A DNA stretch of 64,000 nt, from positions 1,354,501 through 1,418,500 of the forward strand of contig CALZFC010000010.1 of the NCBI GenBank assembly GCA_945643635.1, given 5' to 3'. The position numbers and the translations under genes were made by a program. Below the pieces are notes generated by a model. The model had not been told where the DNA came from. It saw only the letters and a list, made by a program, of their open reading frames with translations, and made no database searches. Each line of letters starts with the position of its first letter. Position 1 is the stretch's first letter. Below, piece after piece: positions 21,975-35,152 of the stretch. This DNA comes from Allodiplogaster sudhausi (lineage: Eukaryota > Nematoda > Chromadorea > Rhabditida > Diplogasteridae).

Positions 21975-24900
21975 GAAAATGATCAACTAACGTCAACTGA
22001 GTATTGAAAGTCGAAGTAAAAGGAGGCGACTTCTGACTTTTCCCGCACACATTTCCTTCCCCGTCCACCGAATGCAGTGTAAGAATGCTAAATGTAAGCG
22101 CAAAGTTGAGCTAGAATACAATTCTTACTTCCTTCTTTATAGCATTTCTATTAATTTTTTATCGGTAATATTAATGTAAACTAGTGAAGCTAATTAAATC
22201 GCCTTGCCTCGCTAATATGAATGGTTGTTCGTGTTCCCGTAAGAAGCATGGTTCCTTTACTCTCGGCAAACACTCCATTCGACCCTAAAACGTGTCGACT
22301 ATTGAAGACACCAATTTTTTCTAGCCAAGTGTTTCAATGAAAGTAATCGCTTTACCATGTTGAACGAAGACATTGACACCAGTCGTCTCCGACCAAGCGA
22401 TTTGTTCGGGCCTTTGCGAGTCAACTGTCACATGGAGTCCTGCATGAAATGGATAGTATTTAAACTATGCACTCCTCATGTTTTATGTAACATGAATGAG
22501 AGAAAGACAATGAAAATAAATAAATCCACCAAGATCTTCATCAAGTGGCGTAGCATTCTTCGTGATGTTATGCTCGAAAACGAAGCAGTTTAAGAGGAAT
22601 GGGTCATAAAACTTTCGGAAAGACGACCTAAAACAGTTATCATATTTTTCAGGTAATTTTTTCACAACACTCTAAATTTCTAAAGGTCAATATTTCATAA
22701 TACTCTAAATGCTAATTCTAAATCAAGTGCCTCCGAAGCTGGCATCAGTGATGATATCACGGAGACTCCAACTAAGAGCCGCGCGTTCTTCATCTGAGAT
22801 GAAGCTGAACAGAACAGGAATCGAGGAGGTGAAGACGGCTGGAGACTGCCGTCCAATTGCAATCAACTGGTAAGAGATCATTTTTTCTTTAATTCTTTTG
22901 ATTCTTAGTAAGAACACCTATGTAAGAAGCTGGCAACTAACATCAAGAACTTTTTTCCAAGAATCGGGCCCATAAACAGCGGCGATCTTTTCATCGGAAA
23001 CAATGGCTGAAATACGTTTTGTTCTGGAAGAAGTTAGCAGAAATTCAAAAGCAAACACTTGGCATTTCTGTAGAGCTTGGAATTCCCTATCAAAAGAAAA
23101 ATAATTTAAAAAGAAAAGGAATATTATTTGTGAGCACGGACTTGCAGCACAAATTTGTCCGGTGAAGTCATTCGAACACGTGCATGACCTCTTTCCATCC
23201 ACAACATCGCACAGGGCGCCCGAGTCCAGGCTCACACAGCTGTTTGTCGAAAATAAAGGACTTATCATCAATAAATAAAGTTATTCCTAGGCAAGTAAGT
23301 TAACTGATTTTCATTTAAAGACAGCTTCTTATGACCTGTTAGCAAGCAAGGTTCCATTCGCCGTCTTGAAAGGTCCACATACTGCGTTAACTGAATAGGT
23401 TTATTTATTCAATATTTTCTTCTTCTGTTCAGTTTTTTTCACATTAGATTTTTCGATTTGGACAAGTTGTGCTTACAATCTGAACAAGTGTCGCCGGCGA
23501 ATCCGTCTTCGCACTCGCATCGAAAGCCGTAGATATCCGTGCGCTCGACGCACTCGCCGCTTGGTGAGCACGGGTTGCTGTCGCATGATTTCTCTTCTGA
23601 AAATTTGGAAACCATAAAAAAGCATATCGGATATACGGTACGCGTAACCAACATTGGCCGGTTTTGCTTAACACGTAGGCTCACGTGCCAATTGTGCAAA
23701 TCACAAGTTAGCGTAGAGAGAGGCGAGGGGCAATAGCAAGATTTCTGTGGATTCTTTACACCGTACTTTTTTTGTACTATTCCCTCAAATCTGTCACCGA
23801 GTTCGTGGTAAGAGTTTTTCCCTTTTTCCATTTAATAGATAAGGACAGGCCGAACTTGTATTGCAAGTCGGCCCCGAGGTACACGTGACGCAGGCGCACG
23901 AGAAGTTGGCCACCTTATTCGTGCATGTCCCGCCATTCGTGCACGGCGACGACTCGCAGTTATTAATTACTGCAAATTATTATAGTGTTATCGAATACAG
24001 TTTGCATATCATGAGAACACAGATTATTGTGAACAACGTAAAATGTAAATATATCACACAGACATAGTAAAAATCATGAAATTATCCTTAAGATGCGCAT
24101 AAATGCTGACCCATCTCGCATTTCCTTCCCGTGTAGCCAGCCAAGCGCGCATGTGCACGTGTAGTTGCTGAGGACACCGTACGGTCTGTTCACGCACGTT
24201 CCACTGTTCTTGCATGGCTGCTCGAAGCATGCGAAGTAAGCTGCAACGGATTATAGGGTGCGTGTGTACTTTAAGACGAATATTATCTGTTGTCATTTTC
24301 GATGATCTTCCATTGGATATTTGTTTTGGCGCTGCTTTTTTGAAAAAAAAGGCAGCCCGCGCAGCTTTTAGTCAACCGCACTTTACTGTTTGCGTCTCTC
24401 ATCTTGCATATTTTTATTGGGGATAGCTGTAGTTTTTAAGGTCCTTGGACAGCTTCTTTAAGTTGCACAATGGAAGCAACTGAATTAAGGTATCTTTTTT
24501 TCTCGGTTCTTAATTTCAACCAGTCAAATAGAAGTGCCTACTTTTGCACCATTTCTCCGTCCATGTCGGCAGACAAGCGCAGCTGAAGCCTCCCGAGGCC
24601 TCCTCGGAACACGTGCCGCCATTCAGGCACGGCGAACTGTCACACGCGATCGTGGCTGATGTGAGAGATTGTGTGAGGGAGACAAGGTAAGAGAGTCGGG
24701 GAGGAGGTGTGAAAGAGATGCATTATGCAATACAATTATTAAGCCTTCACATATGCATAAAGATGTAGAATATATATGTTTGACCGGCTGAGATTTAAAA
24801 CAGAGTAAAGCGCCATTTAATTCTAAAACTTCGTTGAATACATAATAAAATTAGTGTTTGATGTCGTACTGTCGCAGGTCGGGCCAGCGAATCCGGGATC

Positions 24901-27900
24901 GCAGATGCATTTGTATCCGTAGACATCCGTCCTGGCGAGGCAAGCTGCATTCCCCATGCACGGGCTGCTCTCGCATGGATTCATCGCTGCAAATGTTAGA
25001 GACGTCGTCTTTTTTTGCATAATCTTTCAATTTTTAAATTCATAGATATAAATTTTCACAAGTCATATTTCTTTTCTAGCTCATATTCACGGAACGAAAA
25101 CTTTTTGAAAATTTTTATATCCCATTTTGCCCTTTAACGTTTAGTGCACTAATGAGTGCAATATGGACACAGCAGAACAGAGGAAACAAGGCCTTTACAA
25201 TGGTGGTGAAAAAGAGAGGACGCGAGGTGGCTGCAGAAAGAAGAGTAATTGAGAAGAATAGAGAGAGAGAGAAACAGAGACAAGGAAAGCGAGACAAAAT
25301 AGCGAGAAAACAATGCAAGCGGATATCGCCACCGAAGACTAAGGCAAAATGTTTGTCTTTGTTTCTTAAATTGTTCAGGACTTCATGGAAGGTAAAAAAA
25401 AATTGCTATGAAAAAAAAAATACAAACGTGTAATATCTCTTATCCATAAAATTTTTTTCTTTTGGAAATATCGAAATTTAAACCATTTTCCTCATTTAAA
25501 AAAGAACAATGTGACTCTACTCATGACTCGCAAGCATTTCTGATTGTGAGTATTCATTCACCACACTATGGGTGTAACCATACTACTAACCGCCTTCGCA
25601 TGTCTCTCCGTTTCTGCCGTCTCTGCAGACGCACTCGGTCGCGTTCCACTGTTCGACGCACATGCCACCTGTGGGGTCGCATGAAGTCGCGGTGCATTGG
25701 TCTGGCTCGGTTGTAACTTAAGCAATGTAAACCGTATATAACAAGTTTAGTGCTATTTCTTTCATCGTAGAAACCTATTCCCACCCGAATTTTAAGCTAA
25801 ATTGGCTTCAAATAAATAAATTACTTTTTGAAGTTAAAAAATTCGTGATTTTGCATTCCAGATTCGATCTCTCTCTCTCTCTCTCTTTCTCTACCGATTC
25901 CTGAAATGACAAATTATAAAAATTAAGGCCCCGCACCCTGAGCAATGCCGACCCAGACACTGTCCGTGTTGTTGTTGTAGCTTTCGCGAGCAGCATTAAA
26001 CTTCATATCGCATCCTGACGATTGTTTCAACCGATCAATCGAAGTCGTCACGTAGCAGCAGACTTTGCTCACAACTGAGGACCGATTTTCATTCATTCAT
26101 TCATTTGCTTACCCTTTTGCTTACCCGGCTTCATAACTTCGGTTTTTTTTTAAATATGTGTATAATTACTACTGCAATGTCTATCTTTCGAATGACCAAA
26201 CTGTGCTCACCGAGGAACACATTGGAGTCCGTTCTAACCCACTCTGCTCGGCACTGCGTTAATGTGACGTAGCTGCTCTCGTTACAGACGACTCTCGTGA
26301 ACGGCGGATCAGAGTCGAGAGTATTGGGGTCGTTCTTGTAGCAGCCAATCATCTCCGATTTCTCGGCTCAAAGAAATTGTTCTTCACGTAAGATGATGAC
26401 ATTGTCAAAAAGTGAGCAAAGCATCTTTAATAAAAAAAACAAGCTGTGAGAATTGTAGCGTAATTATATGATTGTCCAAAACGATGCAACTGAAATCTCG
26501 GCTTCTCAATAGGTTATGAATGAGCTATATGCCGTTCGAAAACTGTCGTCGAGTGGATAACGAAAATCATTATAAAAAATTAAAAACTATTTATATTTAT
26601 CGATCGGATTTGATGGCTGTCAGAAATCCGATTTCGCATGTAATTCTTAAATCAGGAATTTGCAGCCGGAAACGTTAAGAAACCGAAAGGTTTTTTTTAT
26701 TATTGTGAACCGCTTTTGTTATCTTCGCGACGAGAACTTTGGAAGAATGTATTGCTAGATTCATAAGCTCGATGAAGCCGAGAGGAGCATTCCCTTGTAA
26801 GCAGTGTTCTAACAATACAGCCGCTCCACAGTGCAGGTGCGGCCCTGGAATTGGTCCGAGCACTTGCATTCGTATGTGGAGCCATCCAGGGCTGTCGAGC
26901 ATATCCCATTGTTCTGGCAGGGGGACGGGGCGCATTGTTGGCCATCTGGAATATGATAAGTCAAATATTGAATTTTAAAAGAATATCCAGAATTGTGGTT
27001 TGAACGAGTTGTTTGGCGGAACTGTACGCTGCCGCAACCTAGAACTTGCGAGTTTTAATTTATGAAAAAAAGGAACGGACACGTGCAGGCCTTGCCGACG
27101 AAGCCGGGAGCGCAATCGCAGATGTAGTCGCCGACTGATTGGGTGTCATCCGTGCAGGTGCCACCGTTCATGCAAGGAGAAGACGCGCAGGGAGATGTGA
27201 TTGCTGATAACGGAAGGGAAATGGAAAGAAGGCAGCATTCTCTCAATTTTCCACTCATCTCTACAATTACAGTTTCTGACTGTGAGAAAGATATATAAAT
27301 AAGCAGACAACGATACGAAATTTTGGAAATTATTTTAAGACATTAATCATTACGAATGTCACAGTTGACGCCGGTCCAGTCGGCTTCGCAGGCGCAGGTG
27401 AAGGAGTTGATGCCAGGCGTGCACTTCATGTTCGGCGAACACGGAGAGGATGTGCACATGTCAGTGACTGGCAGAGGGAAACAAAGAGAGGGAGAGAGAC
27501 AGGGAGAGAGAGTGAGGAATGACGTTGTTAATTAAGAGAGCCAATCTGATAGAGTCGACCATGAGCTAGTAGGGAACAAAAATATTTTTTGATTCAAATT
27601 TCCTTTATAGGGTTACTGTAGTACCCTATGAGGATTCCAAAAACATTTTTTTCAAAAATTTATTTTCGTTTTTAAGTACAGTATACCTCGAAATGTCGAT
27701 TTTATTGAAATGACCATAACTTTCTTTAAACCAAACGAAACTAAATTTTGAAACGATCATTATGTAGAGCATGTAAGAGGCATAAAAAAGTAATAGATAC
27801 CGTTTTGAAAAAAAATTGATTTAAGGGGTCATATTGGCCCCCAAATATTTCGGGGGTGCGGTTTGGGCCCCAAAACGTTCTGAGCGCGCGATTACGACAA

Positions 27901-28017
27901 TCCCACGTGAAAGAGGGCCCTTTATAACCCCTAGAAAAATACTTTATATTTGAATATCGAGACTAATGGATATCTAAAACTTTCACTGAACCAAGACTTC
28001 ACTGATGTGCGGGGTAG

Positions 28018-29343
28018 TGGAAAAACGTATAAAACTGGTCCGAATCTAAAGATTTCACTTAACTAAGCACACCATCAGATTCCCCGTTTGAAAACTCGCA
28101 TAAAAGATGTCTGATATATCTGTTTTCTTGAATTGATGGTTGTTTTATATTCAAAAATTGCTTTGCTCGCATTAAATTCCCCAACAATAAGACCTGGCTT
28201 TTGCCTACGGAACCCCTCCGAGGACAGCGATAATTACATGATGATGTACCATAGTTTTTTTTCAAATCTTCAGTTGAGAGCCAGCTCAGCGAGCGGTCAC
28301 CCGTAGTGGCGGAGCTTCCGGAACTGCGACTTGTCCGCCTCCGAGCGAGTCGGCGAGGGTGGGCAGTACTGTGGCACAGCATCACGTAATTATCGCTGTC
28401 TGTTCCGTAGGCAAAAGCCAGGTCTTATTGTTGAATAAATAAATAAAACTATATCCTTGCTTGCCAGCTCTGACAATCCCTTATGTTAGTACAGGCAGTT
28501 ACATGAAAACATGCAAAATTTGAAGAAAAAGTACCCTAACTTTTTCAAATGCCAAAATAATACAAAATGAACATTATATTCATTTTTCCAATGGCCTAAA
28601 ACCCCCTTGTGCACGATTTTGGGGTCGATTGGAAAAAGTTTTTTTTATCGTTCAGATGTCACTAAAAATCGGAAATTTTGGCATGGAATTTTTTGTTCTA
28701 AAAACTACAATCGATAAAATAGTAGCCATAACAACATAAGCAATTCATATATGGGGTAAAATTTCCTCCCCTTTCTGTTGCAGTCAAGTTTTTCTCAAAA
28801 TATCTTTGATAACGACTCATAAATTAACCCAGAAGGAGTTATTGGACATTTTTTCTGGGTTACCGGAACACGAAAATATCTTGATTTCGGCTCAAAACCA
28901 TTCAATTACTAAAGTGAAGTAATTTTTTGTGATAAATCGAATGGGCAGTTCATATCTGCTACCGGAGGTGCTGTCATACCAACTGGACCGAGATAGAAGT
29001 GTTTCACCCCTTGACGCCTTTTGGAGTGGATGGGACATATCAAGCTGTATCGAATATAATTAGTGCCTAGATATATAAGAACAGTAGTGATTTAGGGGTA
29101 AAAGAAGACTGCCTTTCACTCAAGTTAATTTCCTTGGCCCGCTCAATACGTCTTGTACATGAAAATAGCAATTCTTGGGGAATTTAATGCGAGCAAATCA
29201 ATTTTTGAATATAAAACAACCATCAATTTCAAGAAAACAGATATATCAGACATCTTTTATGCGAGTTTTCAAACGGGGAATCTGATGGTGTGCTTTGTTA
29301 AGTGAAATCTTTAGATTCGGACAAGTTTTATACGTTTTTCCGG
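28018..29343. mobile_element. nested inverted-repeat element in MULE left arm
   Basis: Starts GGAAAAACGTATAAAACTGG and ends with its inverted form; the two ends match for about 165 bp (28018-28182 and 29170-29343). It interrupts the MULE left arm at a place where the right arm (near 32,930-32,945) reads straight through. The 1.3 kb contains no convincing ORF. Superfamily unknown. Confidence 0.7.
28183..28437. mobile_element. short MITE nested inside the nested element
   Basis: A 255-bp unit bounded by perfect inverted repeats of about 33 bp containing AATAAGACCTGGCTTTTGCC. It sits in the left arm of the 28018-29343 element, where the right arm is uninterrupted. Confidence 0.65.
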
Positions 29344-29839
29344 GACCCGGACAGAACCGCAGCGGTAAGAACCGCACTGTCATTAACCGCACTGACCATA
29401 AACCGCAGTGGCCAAAAGCGCAGTGGCCAAAACCGCAGTGACCAAATATCGCAGCGGAAAAGTGGCCAAAACCGCAGTGGCCAAAACCACAGCGCGGCCA
29501 AAAGCGCAGTGGCCGACTGTGCAGTGGCAGAATGCGCAATGTCCTCACTGTTTATGATTCTGTGATGTATATTTATAGACCACAGATTCAAAAGTTTGAC
29601 ACAGTGAGCTTACAATTAATTCGTGCGACCGTATTTGCGTGACGCCATATTCTAAAACACAGACCAAGCTTGGATGCAGCGGGAAAAGAACACGACATTT
29701 TGTAGTTGTTCGTTCCTGTTGTTCGATCCTGCGGCTACCGCAATGCCGATGACTCCCAACAGGCCTGTTTTTTTTAAAAAAATATATCGGTAGTTGTCGA
29801 TGAGAAACGTGTGAAAATTAGATATTCGTTCATTGTCAG

Positions 29840-32380
29840 GCAAATCAGCGCAACAGTCCGTAGTAATAAAGGAAAGCGACTGCTTTATGACTCTGACGGG
29901 TTCGAATATCGCAAGTCTCACGTCATTAAGTCGACTGGAGAAGTTCAATGGAGGCATGCAATTGTATATTCATCTCTGCTGACTTTTGTTTATGAAAGAC
30001 AAATATTTTAAGATGTAATATCCACGGATGTGCTGGGAGGGCCAAGTATGCCGCTGGCAAAGCCGTAAGGTCTGCTTAGCACGGTCACATACCACCTGAT
30101 CACCAAGACGAGGTATTAACTTTTATGCTTTTGCGTGTATTTTTGGAAACCGTTGAAAACTTCTCGGCCTTGTTCCATGTGCATCCTCATTTTTTCCAGC
30201 TGAGATTGGTGCGAGCGCGATTTGAACGTTCGCTTGGCGTGTCAGCTGCCACTGTTGTATCTGCAGTACTTCAGCAGGCACCTTCACATCTTCGACCCTT
30301 TCTCGACGAAGACAGACTGTATCGCGAGACACGCCGCGTCGTAGAGGTGGCGGGAGAGCGAAAGTGGCCCTGCACCATTGATGAGTCTCAATTGTGTTAG
30401 TGCATATGCTTTGCCAACGTTTGATCTTTAGAACACTCGGACCGGTACATTTTTTCTTAAAAAGTTCTACTAATTCAGTCGAAAAATTCCTCCAATTCGA
30501 TAATTGCATGGTGTTGAGCAAGAGCGACCCATGCGCAGTGAAAATATTCTATACAAACGAAGGAATTGGGCGCCTAAGGAGGGTGAGAACTTAATACTTT
30601 CGAGCATTTATTAAATGGTTGTAATAGTACAAATAGATATTGCATCAGAACCAGGGTTGCAGTTTTTTGTTTTTTTGTTTTTTTGGTTTTTTTGGTTTTT
30701 TTGGGGTTTTAACAAAAAACTTATTTGTTTGTTTTTTTATTTGGGGTCGGCCCAAAAAAACAAAAAAACTTTACTCGAAATCTTCCGGATGTCTCTTCCT
30801 CCAGCAAAATTTTAAGATTAGAGGGTTCTAATTTCTCAACTCGTTATATCACTTTTTAGTATAATTGTCATTTCCAAATTTGTTTTACGACTTTTATTGT
30901 GTTATGGGTGTTGTAAATCAAGAAATTAACCAATTTTCTCTTCTAAAATTACGATTAATGCAACTTTTTTTTGGTTTTTTTGTTATTTTTTGTTTTTGTA
31001 CAAAAAATTTCTTCTTTTTGTTTTTTGTCCTAAAAAAAACCGGTTTTTTGGTTTTTTTGGCCCAAAAAATTTTTTGGTCAGGGAGTTTTTTGTTCTACAT
31101 CCCTGATCAGAACCCGCTTTGGTCTTGTGACGGGACATTCTATTCAGCTCCTGCCAATTTTCTCCAGACCTTTATCGTTGGAACTCAGGTTTTCTAGAAA
31201 AATAAACTTAATTCAAAACGGAACATCATGACCGGGATTTTCACTAGGAAGAGCATGTCTTCGTGCCCGCCGTCTACGCGTTTCTCGTATCAAAGGGGCA
31301 GGAATCATACTATGAAGTATTTTCTTTCCTGGATTCACAAGGCATCCCTTCTCCTTCTTCAGTGATGATGGGTCTATATAATATCTTAAAAATAGGCGAA
31401 TAATCATAATGATATTGTGGCAGATTTCGAACGCAGCATATCACAAGCTCTTCTAATGGTCTACCCACTCACTATTATTCAGCGATGCGTTTTCCACCTG
31501 TTCAAGTCAATCTATGCCAAGATTTTGGCAAGTATATTTATAAATTATATTTTTCCTCTTTTTCTCATCGTTTCTCATTAAAATAATTGATGAAATTCTC
31601 CAGACAAAGAAGATATCTCATCTATACAGCGATGCTCAATTGAAGTTCACAACGCAGTCATGCATGTCACTGGCGTTTGTCAAGCCCTTTGACGTGCCCA
31701 GGTATTAAAAGCCATTTTATCATTGCATTGAGAGCCGCTAGAATTAAATGTGAAGAGCATTACAAATTTTGAAATACCCATCAGATACTTTGAAAAGATT
31801 GTCGAGGAGGGAATGCAACTCGTTCCACTGGTTGATCACCGCAGACTTAAGGGTACTATAACATGTTATAACACCATGTTTGTTTAGCAAACAATGCAAT
31901 ATCCCCTTTAGCCTTCTATGCATACTTCGAATCGACTTACATTGGCAAGGAACTGAATGGACAGCGGACGAACCCGATGTACCCGATCGAAAGCTGGAAT
32001 GCTTACCAGAGAATCATGGACAAGCGACAAGTTGGGAATTCCTGTCAGGAAGGATACAATGCGAAATTAAAGGCAATAATTTGTACATACTTGCTATTTT
32101 TTTTAAATAGAACTCCCATCACCATTTTCTTTAGTCTATCCCCCCGAAGTCGACAGCACAGTTGGTTGCCTCGCGGCTGCTCGATCATCAAGCAGAGTTC
32201 AAGTCACTCTATCAAGCCGCATCGTCTAAGAACTTGACGTTGGCTCAGTACCGGCCGCAGAGTCGTTCAGTCTTCAACGCACACCTACAACGTTTTGTGG
32301 CAGTGAGAAATGGTACAATGGGTCGTAGCGAGGTAGACCACTTGAAGGTTCTTGGAGTATATGTCAATGTGCGGAAGTGA
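29840..32380 (+). pseudogene. MULE-type transposase, split and interrupted
   Basis: Pieces in order: a FLYWCH-like zinc-finger start (LLYDSDGFEYRKS, near 29,875-29,960), a helical N-terminal part (30,125-30,395), the catalytic block with CDGTFYSAPANFLQ (31,128-31,170), AVYAFLVSKGQESYYEVF (31,270-31,330), DFERSISQAL with CVFHLFKS (31,425-31,535), then exons near 31,603-31,700, 31,786-31,850, 31,915-32,070 (YPIESWNAYQRI, GNSCQEGYNAKL) and 32,134-32,380 ending in a stop. DGTF and DFE supply the first two acidic residues typical of MULE DDE transposases, and C-x-F-H follows as in the family. A 454-bp MITE splits the exon just before DGTF. Several joins need introns; whether the gene was intact before the MITE is unknown. 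Confidence 0.7.
30652..31105. mobile_element. hAT-type MITE with 8-bp target duplication
   Basis: A 454-bp unit with ends CAGGGTTGCAG and, inverted, CAGGGATGTAG, flanked by the direct 8-bp repeat ATCAGAAC (30644-30651 and 31106-31113). The interior is very rich in T-runs (TTTTTTGG) and can fold on itself. CAGGG ends with an 8-bp duplication are the hAT pattern. It is inserted in the MULE transposase. Confidence 0.8.
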
Positions 32381-33915
32381 ATAAGAGAAAAAGAGGATCA
32401 GTTCTTTAAGAAGTTGTTTACAGTTGCAATTGTGTGGAAGACGTTCTGTAATTCTTTTCAACTAATAATATTCCAAAATCCCTGTTTTTACAATGACGCT
32501 ATTGCTCTCTGTAAAAAGGTTCTTCTCAATCTCTTAAATCAAGTATGGCTTTGTATTTGATTGAAATCCTCATTTGCTGTAAAAAGGTTCTTTCGATCTG
32601 TTAAATAAGGTTTGGGATGCTTTGTATTTGCTGGAAATCAACTGCCTTCATAAATAATCTTCAATGCATTATTGCCTATGCAAATAATACTTTTGTAAAA
32701 CTAATTCAAATTAAAAATCACTTTAATTAATTAAAAAAAATTGCGATTGTCCGCTTCTCTGGCTGATCGTTGCGTTCGGCCACTGCGCTTTTGGCCGCTG
32801 CGGTTTTGGCCACTGCGGTTTTGGCCACTTTTCCGCTGCGATATTTGGTCACTGCGGTTTTGGCCACTGCGGTTTATGGCCAGTCCTTTTAATGACAGTG
32901 CGGTTCTTACCGCTGCGGTTCTGTCCGGGTCCCGTTTTTCCAATACCCCGCACATCAGTGAAGTCTTGGTTCAGTGAAAGTTTTAGATATCCATTAGTCT
33001 CGATATCCAAATATAAAGTATTTTTCTAGGGGTTATAAAGGGCCCTCTTTCACGTGGGCTTGTCGTAATCGCGCGCTCAGAACGTTTTGGGACCCAAACC
33101 GCACCCCCAAAATATTTGGGTGCTAATATGACCCCTTAAATCAAATTTTTTCAAAACGGTATCTATTACTTTTTTATGCCTCTTTACATGCTCTACATAA
33201 TGATCGTTTCAAACTTTAGTTTCGTTTGGTTTAAAGAAAGTTATGGTCATTTCAATAAAATCGACATTTCGAGGTATACTGTACTTAAAAACGAAAATAA
33301 ATTTAAAAAAAAAATGTTTTTGGAATCCTCATAGGGTGCTACAGTAACCCTATAAAGGAAATTTGAATTAAAAAATATGTTTGTTCCCTGCACGCCCTGC
33401 ATTAGCCATAGTCGAATATCCCAGACAGTCTCTCTTAATTAATTAATTACTTAAATTAAAAACAAACTTGTAGAATACAGTATTTTCTCATAAATGTATG
33501 GATGTCAAAGAGAAACTAACGCGTCTCGCAGCGGGTGCCCGTTGTGCCCGGATTACACACACACTTCGCGCAGGAATACGCGCCATTGACGGCCTGAAGA
33601 GCAGAATCAAACAATTGCTCATTTGATTTCTTCTTACCATTAGAATTAGGATACAAATAATGTTTTTCTTAATCCACATTCCAATATGCTCTAGTTGTTT
33701 ATTTGAGAACGTGTCATAATTTAAATGTCATAACAGAACTCAAGAATTGATTGAACCGTAAGGAAGCCGACGGCGCATGCACCGTAATTCTCGCATCCCA
33801 CATGCGGCGGATCAGCGTAGGCTGTGCTGGTGGACAGCTGGACACAGGAGAGCATGGAGAGCAAGAGAAGGAGGAAGCCAGCCCTCGCTATTTCGCGGCC
33901 AAGGCGAAGAAACAT

Positions 33916-35152
33916 CTGATTTATGCCATTTCTTTTTCATTTTATTTATTTTTTATCCATTAACATCAATTTTGATTTTAATAAATTACTCAAATGCTAG
34001 TGGTTTATAACCAGTTTGAAATTTTGTTTAAAAAACACGTTATTGGGCAAGAGGAAGAAAGTGAGAAAAGCGATCCGCAAGGAGAAGAAGAAGAAAAAAA
34101 TGGAAGATCACTGGAGCTGGCGGGACACGTGAGTGTGAATGGCAGAGCCGCGAACTCGCTGGCAACACATCCAATCATCACCCACCGTCTTTTGTCCCGC
34201 CTGCAGCCTGTCTTCCTTCTCTTTGCTTCGAGTCTAGTTCAGTAAACAAAGGCCATCTGCAAGAGCTCAGAAAGTCAAAACCGAATCACTCCCCTTCTTC
34301 ACCCTGCATTCTGGGGGATCAGAAGGGAAAGAAGTGGACTTGTGTGAAAGCGCCGTCGCTGTTGGCAACTCAGAAGATCTCTCAAACTCCTTCTCCTGCT
34401 CCCATTCCCCTTAGTGTTGTTCCGCTTCGTTTGATTGTTTCAGGAATCCAAAAAAACATTCTCAGCAACAAGGCCAAAGTGAGCCCTCCCACGTGGCCTA
34501 AGGTTATCCATCCTTTGTCTTTTTCTTTTTTCTCTCTAAAGCGTAGCAATGCAGGACATTGGTCGGCAGCTGAAGTGAGTTAGGCGAATCTCGAAACGAC
34601 ACGAGTCGTTGTTCATGTTCTGTTTTGTTCGATATAAAAATGATAAAAAAATTAATGAAAGTCATTTGGTTTCAAATGAAATAACAAATTTTACAGCTGT
34701 AAAAATGCATGAAAAAATTCTGCCAATGATTATTACCACGCGGATGGTGATTATGCGTTTTGTTTTGTATAGTACAGTGCGGCCTCTCCCTACAGAAAGT
34801 GCGATGATCAAAAGCTTATGGTTAGTTTACTTTCTTTCGTGCCCTCGGAAATCCAAAAGCTTATTGTTAGAGGTCGTGCTCTCGTGCTCTAACAATAAGA
34901 AGTCGCGCTGAGAAACAAACGGTCCTTTTCATTTTTGCTGACCGCTATGGTACCTCATTCATTTCCCTGTATTTTCTCCTCCCTAATTGGTCCCATAAAT
35001 TCAGCGTATGATCGGCTAAGTAAAAGTCTGTTTTAAACTTCCCGCTTATTTCACAAATTCAAATGTTCTTCTGTGTGACTACCTCACTCTGGCCGTTTGC
35101 GCGAGTCTCTGATTTTTTTCTTCTTTTTTAAAGAACGAACTTCAGTGCGGCA
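33916..35152. other. upstream region of EGAS-B and end of unit 2
   Basis: Intergenic. 34,040-34,900 matches the EGAS-A upstream block 15,050-15,850 with many small differences. Unit 3 starts at 35,153. No exon is supported. Confidence 0.55.

Larger units (their letters stand above)
27571..33389 (+). mobile_element. MULE DNA transposon with long inverted repeats
   Basis: Ends start AGGGAACAAA and are inverted copies of each other for about 650 bp: left arm 27571-28018 plus 29343-29540 (split by a later insert), right arm 32740-33389. The inner part of each arm is a tandem array of CCGCAGTGGCCAAAA-like units. Between the arms lie exons of a MULE transposase on the plus strand. No convincing 9-bp target duplication is visible at the two ends. 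The element fills most of EGAS-B intron 2. Confidence 0.82.
19855..33915 (-). pseudogene. EGAS-B: EGF-repeat DEG/ENaC channel-like, two frame breaks
   Basis: Exons: 33772-33915 (ATG, hydrophobic leader FLLLLLSMLS), 33521-33593, EGF 27354-27467, 27081-27203, 26830-26945, Cys-rich pair 26211-26361 and 25961-26074, EGF 25591-25716, 24870-24986, 24542-24655, 24111-24240, 23856-23969, 23477-23596, split EGF 23336-23390 plus 23142-23239, linker 22942-23006 and about 22732-22866, ASC exons 22530-22627, 22356-22439, 22208-22284, 21993-22087, 21183-21288, 20387-20508, 20254-20319, 20098-20163, 19855-20004. It has one more EGF than copy A. Exon 24111-24240 is 130 nt (one base too many, breaking the last EGF cysteines) and exon 21993-22087 is 95 nt where copy A has 96, which throws the Cys-rich ASC core out of frame. 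Unless these are sequence errors, the gene is dead. The 6-kb second intron holds a MULE transposon. Confidence 0.75.

Noticed and set aside
30640..31090. Phe/Leu-rich plus-strand ORFs that look like membrane proteins
   Set aside because: They are T-run translations of the hAT-type MITE at 30652-31105.
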